NCBI GenBank assembly: GCA_016790425.1
Contig: JAEUPF010000139.1
Span: forward strand, 1 to 38,692
Origin: Rubrivivax sp.
GTDB lineage: Bacteria > Pseudomonadota > Gammaproteobacteria > Burkholderiales > Burkholderiaceae_C
DNA: 38,692 nt
Direction: 5' to 3'
A program made the position numbers and the translations under genes. The notes beneath the pieces were generated by a model. It was not told the DNA's origin. It ran no database searches and worked only from the letters and a program-made list of their open reading frames with translations. Numbering within the stretch: position 1 is the stretch's first letter; every line of letters begins with the position of its first letter. This document shows positions 32,568 to 38,692 of this stretch, in pieces.

Positions 32568-35500
32568 TCAGGAAGGCGGCGCAGCGCGCCCCCGCGCCAG
32601 CATCTCCAGCAGCGCCGGGAAGTCCACCGGCTTGACGGCATGGGCATCGCAGCCGGCTTCGAGCGCCAGGCGCCGGTCCTCGGGGCGGCCGTAGCCGGTG
32701 AGGGCGACGATCGTCATCGAACGGCCCCAGGGCTCGCCGCGGATGCGCGTGGTCACCTCATAGCCGTTGAGCCCCGGCATGCTGATGTCCAGCAGCAGGA
32801 CATCGGGCCTGAACTCGGCGGCCGCCTGCAGGGCCAGCAGGCCGTCGCTGGCGGTGCGCACCTCGTGCCCCAGCAGCGACAGCAGTGCTGCCGAGCTGCT
32901 GGCCGAGTCGGCGTTGTCGTCGGCCACGAGGATGCGCCAGCGCGGTGTCGCCGTGCGGCCGCCGGGGTGCGCCACGGCTGCCAGCTCGCGCGCCGCGGCG
33001 GCCAGCGGCAGGCGCACGATGAACTCGCTGCCTCGGCCGGGGCCCTCACTCCTGGCCTCGACCCGGCCGCCGTGCATCTCGACCAGACGGCGCACCAGCG
33101 TCAGCCCGATGCCCAGGCCCCCCTGGGTGCGTTCGAGCGAACTGTCGACCTGCGTGAAGAGCTCGAAGATGCGCTCCAGCATGTGCGGCGGAATGCCGCT
33201 GCCGTTGTCGCTGACGCTCACCACCACCTCGCCGGCGCCGCCCTGGCCGCCATCCCCGCCCTCGCCGCCATCACCGCCATCACCGCCCTCACCGCGACGG
33301 CCCCCTTCGCGCGCCGCGGCGATGCGGACGCGCCCGCCGTGGGGCGTGTAGCGCGCGGCGTTGTTCAGCAGGTTCGAGAACACCTGCGCCAGGCGCGCCG
33401 CATCGGCGTCCAGCAGCAGCGGCTCGCGCGGCAGCGCCACGGCGAGGTCGTGGCCGCGCTCGCCGAGCAACGGGCGCGAGGTCTCCACCGCGGCGTCGAT
33501 CACCGCCGCCAGCGTGACGCGTTCGCGCTTGAGTTCGAGCTGGCCGCGGCTGACGCGGCTCACGTCGAGCAGGTCGTCGACCAGGCGCACCATCTGCGCC
33601 AGCTGCCGCCGCATGATGCCCAGGGCCTGGGCGCTGGCGGCGGCGTCGGTGCCGTGCAGGCGCAGCACTTCGAGGCCGTTGCGCAGCGGCGCCAGCGGGT
33701 TGCGCAACTCGTGCGCGAGCGTGGCCAGGAACTCGTCCTTGCGGCGGTCGGACTCGCGCAGCTGCGCCGCCTGCTGCCGCAGCGCCTGCTCCAGGCCGGC
33801 GCGCTGCACCGCTTCCCAGGTGCGCTCGGCGGTGGCCTCGACGAGCGAGACGTCGCTGTCGCTCCAGTGCCGCGGCGCGCTGTCCACGACGGCGACGCCG
33901 CCGCTGTACTGCCCGCCCTTGATCAGCGGCACGGCGATCACGGCCTGGATCTCCAGCGTCCGATAGCGGGCCAGCTCCGCCGGCGCCAGCGCGCGGCTCA
34001 CGTCGTCCACCGCCAGCACCCGCCCGGCGGCGAGGTGCTCGAAGAACGACACGCCGTAGGCGCCCTGCGGGTAGCGGCCGAGGAGGCTGCGCATGCCCGG
34101 CCGGCTGAAGTACTCCACCTCCAGCACGTGCACGAGGCCGGCACCGTCGCGCTCGACCTTGTAGTAGTAGGCGCGCGCGGCGCGCAGCTTCTCGCCGAGC
34201 AGGCGCATCGCCTCGCGCTGCATCTGCAGCGGGTCGGCCAGCGGCCGTAGTGCGTCGGCCAGCGCCAGCGCGAAGGCCTGCCGTTCCTCGGCCAGCTTGC
34301 GCTCGTGGATGTCGGTGGTCGAGCCCAGCCACTCGACGATGCGGCCGCCGGCGTCGCGCACCGCGGTGGCACGGGTGAGGAACCAGCGGTACTCGCCGTC
34401 GTGGCGGCGGTTGCGCACTTCGATCTCGTAGTCGCTGCCGCTGGCCAGTGCGGCGCTCCAGGCGGCAACGCAGCGATCGAAGTCGTCGGGGTGCAGCACG
34501 CGGCGCGGCCAATCGGTGGCGTTGGCCTCGGGGGTGAGGCCGGTGTAGTCGAGCCAGCGCCGGTTCTGGAAGGTGATGGTGCCTTCGGCGTCGGCGCTCC
34601 AGATCATCGACGGCGCGGTGTTGGCCATCTGCCGGAAGCGCTCTTCGCTGGCGCGCAGCGCCTCGTGGGCCTGGCGCCGCAGCCGGCCCATCTGCACCTG
34701 GGCGCTGACGCGGGCCAGCAGCTCGCGGGCGCTGAAGGGTTTGACGAGGTAGTCGTCGGCGCCGGCAGCGGCGCCTTCGATGCGCGCTTCCTCGCCGGCG
34801 CGCGCCGACAGCAGGATCACCGGGCAGGCGGCTGTGCGCGGATCGGCGCGCAGCTCGCGCAGCAGGCCGAAGCCGTCCAGGCCCGGCATCATCACGTCGC
34901 TGAGCACGAGGTCGGGCGGCTCCTCGCGCGCCGCGGCCAGCGCGCCTTCGCCGTCGGGCACGGCACGCACCCGGAAGGCGCCGGCCAGCAGGCGCGCGAC
35001 GTACTGGCGCATGTCGGCGTTGTCGTCGGCCAGCAGCACCAGCGGCGCGCGGGCGGCAGCGGCGCCGTCCTCGGCGTCGGCGGCCGCTTCGGGCGGCAGC
35101 GTGTCGTGCCAGGGCAGCGCGTCGTCGTCGGCGGCGGCCTCTTGCGCGAGGGCTTCGTCGCCCAGGCGCAGCTTCAGGCTCGCTGCCTCGGGCAGCCAGC
35201 GCAACGCTTCCTCGACGAACGGCGCGGCGCTGCCGCTGCTGCCTGCCGCGGCGCCGGCGGCGCCGGCGGCGCCTTCGACGGTCTGCGCCGGGTCCAGGTG
35301 CGCGCGGCCCAGCGGCACGCGCACCGTGAAGGTGGTGCCGCGGCCCGGTGCGCTCTCGGCACCGACGCTGCCGCCGTGCACCTTCACCAGTTCATGCACC
35401 AGCGCCAGGCCGATGCCGCTGCCCTCGTGCGTGCGCGCGCGGGCGTTGCGGATGCGGTGGAAGCGCTCGAAAAGCCGCGGCACCTCTTCGGCCGGGATGC

Positions 35501-37109
35501 CGGTGCCGGTGTCGGCCACGCGGAGTTCGGCAAAGGCGCCGGCGCGTGCCAGGCTCACCGCGATGCCGCCTTCGAAGGTGAACTTGAAGGCGTTGGAAAG
35601 GAGGTTGAGCACCACCTTCTCCCACATCTCGCGGTCGACATACACCGGCTCGGGCAGCGGCGGGCAGTCGACGGTCAGGCGCAGGCCGGCGCGCTCGACG
35701 GCGGCGCGAAAGACGCTGGCCAGGCCCTCGGTGAGCGCGGCGAGGTCGGTGGGCTGGAACAGCGCGCGCACACGGCCGGCCTCGATGCGCGAGAAGTCCA
35801 GCAGCGTGTTGACCAGCCGCAGCAGCCGGCGGCCGTTGCGGTTGACCATCTCCAGCTGCGCGGCGGCCGCCGCCGGCAGCTCGCCGGGCCGCTGCGCGAG
35901 CAGCTCCTCCAGCGGCCCCAGCATCAGCGTCAGGGGCGTGCGGAATTCGTGGCTGACGTTGGAGAAGAAGGCGGTCTTGGCGCGGTCGAGCTCGGCCAGC
36001 GCTTCGGCGCGCCGGCGCTCTTCTTCGTAGGCGCGCGCGTTGCCGATGGCGGTGGCCACGTGGCCGGCCAGCAGCTCGACGAAGCCCCGGTACTCGTCGG
36101 TGAGCACGAGCCGCGGGCTGAGGCCGGCGACGAGAAAGCCGGCCGGCCGCGGCTGCCCCGGCCGCGCCATCGGCACGATGGCGGCGCGCGCCGGCGGCTC
36201 GGGCCAGATGCCGCAGCGCAGCGGGCCGAAGCGCTGCCCGAGGTCTTCGATGATCTCGGTGCGGCCGCCGGCCAGCACCGCGTCCAGCGGCCAGCGGCCG
36301 GCACCGGCGCCCGCAGCCGCGCCCGCAGCCGCACCCGCAGCCGCACCCGCAGCCGCCGAGAGGTCCACCGCGGCCGGCGCCGCGCCCGAGCCGGCTTCGA
36401 GCCCGGTGGCGCCGGCCAGGCGCGCGACCTCGGCGGTGTCGTCCAGCAGGTACACCAGCGCGAAGGGCAGGTCCGCGCGGTTGGCCGCCAGCGTGCGCAC
36501 GGCGGCCTCGCAGGCGTCCTGGACCGACAGCGCTTCCTCGGTGGTGCGCTCGGCCAGCTCGCGCAGCGTGCGCAGCCGCCGTTCGCCCAGGGTGCGCTCG
36601 GTGTCCTCGGTGACGACGCACAGCATGCCGCCGACACGGTCGCCTTCGCCGTCGGCCGGCAGCGGGCTGTACGAGAACGTGTGGTAGGTCTCCTCGGGGA
36701 AGCCGCGCCGTTGCAGGAACAGCAGCAGCCCTTCGTCCCAGGTGGCTTGGCCGCTGGCGATGACGCGCTCGGCGCGCGGGCCGATGTCGGCCCAGATCTC
36801 GGCCCACACCTCGCGCGCCGAACGGCCCAGCGCCCACGGGTGCTTGGCGCCCAGCGTCATGCGCGCGTAGGCGTCGTTGTAGAAGAAGGTGAACTCGGGG
36901 CCCCAGCCCAGCCACATCGCGTAGCGGCTGTCGAGCATGATGCGCACGGCGATGCGCAGGCTCTGCGGCCAGGCGTCGATCGGCCCCACCGGCGTGCGCG
37001 ACCAGTCGAAGGCGCGGGTCAGTTCGGCGAGTTCGCCCGGCTGCCCGGTGCCGCGGCGGCCCGCTGGCGCAGCCGCGCCTTCGGCGGGCGGGTGGGGGCG
37101 GGATGGCAT
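32568..37109 (-). CDS. Giant hybrid histidine kinase with two kinase cores and two receivers
   Basis: 1513 residues from ATG 37109, no signal peptide or membrane helix, so cytosolic. Order by motif: PAS (about 30-155, '[20 protein letters not shown]'), GAF (about 180-350), HisKA with H387 ('[11 protein letters not shown]'), HATPase ('NLLSNAFKF', 'VADTGTGIP', 'GSGIGLAL'), receiver 1 with D738 ('[13 protein letters not shown]'), PAS (about 820-940), GAF (about 955-1100), second HisKA with H1133 ('[13 protein letters not shown]'), second HATPase ('NLLNNAARY', 'SDNGSGIP', 'GLGIGLTL'), receiver 2 with D1441 ('[12 protein letters not shown]'). Both cores keep all catalytic boxes. No HPt or DNA-binding output domain is present, so a separate partner is needed. 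A diguanylate cyclase gene lies 206 bases upstream on the same strand. In-frame repeats expand GAF1 and HATPase2. Confidence 0.95.
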   Translation of the reverse strand: MPSRPHPPAEGAAAPAGRRGTGQPGELAELTRAFDWSRTPVGPIDAWPQSLRIAVRIMLDSRYAMWLGWGPEFTFFYNDAYARMTLGAKHPWALGRSAREVWAEIWADIGPRAERVIASGQATWDEGLLLFLQRRGFPEETYHTFSYSPLPADGEGDRVGGMLCVVTEDTERTLGERRLRTLRELAERTTEEALSVQDACEAAVRTLAANRADLPFALVYLLDDTAEVARLAGATGLEAGSGAAPAAVDLSAAAGAAAGAAAGAAAGAGAGRWPLDAVLAGGRTEIIEDLGQRFGPLRCGIWPEPPARAAIVPMARPGQPRPAGFLVAGLSPRLVLTDEYRGFVELLAGHVATAIGNARAYEEERRRAEALAELDRAKTAFFSNVSHEFRTPLTLMLGPLEELLAQRPGELPAAAAAQLEMVNRNGRRLLRLVNTLLDFSRIEAGRVRALFQPTDLAALTEGLASVFRAAVERAGLRLTVDCPPLPEPVYVDREMWEKVVLNLLSNAFKFTFEGGIAVSLARAGAFAELRVADTGTGIPAEEVPRLFERFHRIRNARARTHEGSGIGLALVHELVKVHGGSVGAESAPGRGTTFTVRVPLGRAHLDPAQTVEGAAGAAGAAAGSSGSAAPFVEEALRWLPEAASLKLRLGDEALAQEAAADDDALPWHDTLPPEAAADAEDGAAAARAPLVLLADDNADMRQYVARLLAGAFRVRAVPDGEGALAAAREEPPDLVLSDVMMPGLDGFGLLRELRADPRTAACPVILLSARAGEEARIEGAAAGADDYLVKPFSARELLARVSAQVQMGRLRRQAHEALRASEERFRQMANTAPSMIWSADAEGTITFQNRRWLDYTGLTPEANATDWPRRVLHPDDFDRCVAAWSAALASGSDYEIEVRNRRHDGEYRWFLTRATAVRDAGGRIVEWLGSTTDIHERKLAEERQAFALALADALRPLADPLQMQREAMRLLGEKLRAARAYYYKVERDGAGLVHVLEVEYFSRPGMRSLLGRYPQGAYGVSFFEHLAAGRVLAVDDVSRALAPAELARYRTLEIQAVIAVPLIKGGQYSGGVAVVDSAPRHWSDSDVSLVEATAERTWEAVQRAGLEQALRQQAAQLRESDRRKDEFLATLAHELRNPLAPLRNGLEVLRLHGTDAAASAQALGIMRRQLAQMVRLVDDLLDVSRVSRGQLELKRERVTLAAVIDAAVETSRPLLGERGHDLAVALPREPLLLDADAARLAQVFSNLLNNAARYTPHGGRVRIAAAREGGRRGEGGDGGDGGEGGDGGQGGAGEVVVSVSDNGSGIPPHMLERIFELFTQVDSSLERTQGGLGIGLTLVRRLVEMHGGRVEARSEGPGRGSEFIVRLPLAAAARELAAVAHPGGRTATPRWRILVADDNADSASSSAALLSLLGHEVRTASDGLLALQAAAEFRPDVLLLDISMPGLNGYEVTTRIRGEPWGRSMTIVALTGYGRPEDRRLALEAGCDAHAVKPVDFPALLEMLARGRAAPPS
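33247..33300. repeat. 9-bp tandem repeat in the second HATPase domain
   Basis: Five good copies and one degenerate copy of CCGCCATCA/CCGCCCTCG, encoding a Gly-Gly-Asp/Glu run (residues about 1270-1287) between the N box and the 'SDNGSGIP' box. Confidence 0.88.
36309..36356. repeat. 12-bp tandem repeat (4 copies) in the first GAF domain
   Basis: GCCCGCAGCCGC twice and ACCCGCAGCCGC twice, encoding Ala-Ala-Ala-Gly repeats at residues about 252-267 of the hybrid kinase. Confidence 0.9.
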
Positions 37110-37315
37110 GGGCTTGTCGCTTCGCGGCTGCGGCCCGAAGCGATGCGGCCGTCCCGTACGGGCACTGCGCGTCGGCTCATGTCCGCGCGGCGGCGATTGT
37201 TCAGTGCCACGACGAGCGCCGCCAGCCCGGCATAACCCGAGGCGTGCGCAGGGGCAAGCGGGAACGCTGTTTGCCGGGGCCGCCGAATGGCCGCCGCGCT
37301 GACCGGACCAGCGCG

Positions 37316-38524
37316 TCAGGCCGCGCTGAGCCCCAGGCGCTGGCTCTCGCTGAACACCGGGCTGTCTTCGTCGCCTTCGGCCGAGACGGCGCAGTTGCGC
37401 CCTTGCCGCTTGGCTTCGAACAGCGCCTGGTCGGCGCGGCGCAGCGCGTGCGCCAGGCTCTCGTGGCCGGCCACCCGCACGACACCGAAGCTCAGCGTCA
37501 GCGGCGGCAGTTCGTCGAGCACCGCGTGCCGCTGCACCGCCTGCACGATGCGCGAAGCCACCGCGATGGCCGCGGGCACGCCGGCGCCGCGCAGCAGCAG
37601 CGCGAACTCGTCGCCGCCCAGGCGCCCGGGCACGTCTTCGGCGCGCAGGTGCTCCAGCATGCTGCCCGAGACGAGCGTCAGCGCGCGGTCGCCGGCGGCG
37701 TGGCCGAAGCGATCGTTGATGCCCTTGAAGTGGTCGAGGTCGAACATCAACAGCACGGCGCTGCCCGGCAAGTCGCGCCGCAGCGCCAGCGTCGCCAGTT
37801 CGTGGAAGTGGCGCCGGTTGGGCACCTGCGTCAGTGCGTCCATGTTGGCCAGCGTGCGCAGGCGCCGGCGCGAATCGCGCAGCTGCTGCTCGGTGCGCTG
37901 GCCGACCATCGTCAGCACCACGAAGGCGGCAACCAGCACGCCCAGCGCGGCGGCCACCGCGCGCACAGCGAACGGGTCTTCGGCGCCCGGCGCGAACAGC
38001 GCCGACAGCGGCAGGAAGGCCAGCAGGCATTGCGCCGCGGCCAGCGCCTGCAACGGTGGCGAGGCATGGCCCGCGGGCGTGCCCAGCGCCACCAGCGCCG
38101 CGTACAGCAGCGCGCCGGTGCCCGCGGCGGCGGCCACCCATGGCGCCTGTGCCGGCGTGGCCGCGAAGGCCAGCGCCAGCACCGGCAGCGCCAGCAGCAG
38201 CAGGCCGAAGTCGACGCTCGCGTGCAGCGGCAGCGCGTCGCGGGCGTGGAAGCGGCGCAGCCCGATGAGCAGCGTCAGCGGCCATTGCAGCAGCAGCATC
38301 TCGGCGGCGAAGCGCGCCAGCAGCGCAGCCGCGTCCGCCGGCTGAGCCGGCGGCGGCAGCAGCGACGCCAGCGCGCCGCCGAGCGCGGCCAGCCACACCG
38401 AGCCCATCCACCAGCGCCAGCCGCGCTGCGGCGCGTGGCGAAGGCCGAAGCCGGTGAGCGAGGCCGCGGCCACGCCTGCCGAGGCGGCGGCCACCTGCAT
38501 CGCGTCGAGCATCAGGGCGGGCAT
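37316..38524 (-). CDS. Membrane diguanylate cyclase (GGDEF)
   Basis: 402 residues. An N-terminal half with about six membrane helices serves as sensor or anchor. A short coiled-coil linker ('EQQLRDSRRRLRTLANMDAL') leads to a complete GGDEF domain: 'DALTQVPNRRHF', 'LMFDLDHFKGINDRFGH', 'GRLGGDEFALLL' (GGDEF at 303-307). An RxxD inhibitory site ('RAED', 294-297) lies five residues before it. It should make c-di-GMP from GTP with product inhibition. No EAL domain. ATG 38524 is preferred; an ATG at 38599 would add 25 residues of no obvious character. It may be co-transcribed with the hybrid kinase downstream. Confidence 0.94.
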   Translation of the reverse strand: MPALMLDAMQVAAASAGVAAASLTGFGLRHAPQRGWRWWMGSVWLAALGGALASLLPPPAQPADAAALLARFAAEMLLLQWPLTLLIGLRRFHARDALPLHASVDFGLLLLALPVLALAFAATPAQAPWVAAAAGTGALLYAALVALGTPAGHASPPLQALAAAQCLLAFLPLSALFAPGAEDPFAVRAVAAALGVLVAAFVVLTMVGQRTEQQLRDSRRRLRTLANMDALTQVPNRRHFHELATLALRRDLPGSAVLLMFDLDHFKGINDRFGHAAGDRALTLVSGSMLEHLRAEDVPGRLGGDEFALLLRGAGVPAAIAVASRIVQAVQRHAVLDELPPLTLSFGVVRVAGHESLAHALRRADQALFEAKRQGRNCAVSAEGDEDSPVFSESQRLGLSAA

Positions 38525-38692
38525 GGAGGGTGATTGTTGGCCCTCGGAGGCCCTCCTGTGGAGGCCTGGGGTTAGGAGCGGGTACTCAATGCAACCCATT
38601 GCTACGGCGGCGGGTTCTTCTCAGGGACGTGGATGCGACCGAAACACGCTTGGAACCTCGTTGGACGGGCGGAAACGCGCCCCGGAAGAGGG

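Noticed and set aside
37110-38411. Upstream extension of the hybrid kinase frame
   Set aside because: It is antisense-like, low-complexity translation overlapping the diguanylate cyclase; ATG 37109 begins the first PAS-containing region.
38525-38692. A gene at the right edge
   Set aside because: No open frame with recognisable content in the last 168 bases; probably the promoter region of the diguanylate cyclase.
1-38692. tRNA, rRNA, insertion sequences or phage genes
   Set aside because: None recognised on reading both strands; base composition is uniform and no transposase or integrase motif was seen.

Overview
The window is about 38.7 kb of very GC-rich bacterial chromosome. Dense GC3 coding, with long open antisense frames as a by-product, and the gene families present (TAXI-type TRAP transporter, DUF4148, DUF6064, ETF-ubiquinone oxidoreductase, JDVT-CTERM protein) suggest a betaproteobacterium of the Burkholderiales, probably near the Rubrivivax/Leptothrix group. 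This placement is an inference from protein resemblance; no rRNA or tRNA gene was seen.

Region 1 (1-5.6 kb): the tail of an asparagine synthase-like amidotransferase, two consecutive trans-sulfuration PLP enzymes (a cystathionine gamma-synthase family protein and an O-acetylhomoserine sulfhydrylase-like MetY), then a small glutamic-type intramembrane protease. The protease converges on, and overlaps the 3' end of, a secreted parallel beta-helix protein with a JDVT-CTERM sorting tail. The pair looks like a one-protease, one-substrate surface-sorting system.

Region 2 (5.8-9.8 kb): a TAXI-type TRAP transporter (binding protein, then a strong hairpin plus T-run, then a fused permease) followed by an Asp/Glu racemase-superfamily enzyme.

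Region 3 (9.9-16.4 kb): a co-directional run of acyl-CoA genes: an acyl-CoA synthetase, a 2,4-dienoyl-CoA-reductase-like SDR, and an ECHDC3-like crotonase homologue without the usual catalytic glutamates. After these come a YiiX-like permuted papain-fold hydrolase, a 2-hydroxychromene-2-carboxylate isomerase-like protein, a Tat-exported aldo/keto reductase broken by a frameshift, and a DUF6064 membrane protein.

Region 4 (16.4-19.4 kb): a small lipoprotein on the minus strand, then ahpC-ahpF (peroxide detoxification) behind a candidate OxyR-type operator that abuts a pentanucleotide repeat.

Region 5 (19.4-27.8 kb, minus strand): a tightly coupled glgC-glgX-treZ-treY operon. It should make ADP-glucose, debranch alpha-glucan and convert malto-oligosaccharides to trehalose.

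Region 6 (28-38.7 kb, mostly minus strand): ETF-ubiquinone oxidoreductase, a metaxin-like GST translated just after a LuxR-type response regulator with a TTG start, a plus-strand DUF4148 protein, the fluoride exporter CrcB, a 1513-residue cytosolic hybrid histidine kinase with two complete kinase cores and two receivers, and a membrane diguanylate cyclase with GGDEF and I-site.

A recurring feature across the window is short degenerate tandem repeats with periods of 9-12 bp (or 5-6 bp). They sit in intergenic gaps, often at gene 3' ends, and also run in frame inside several proteins.
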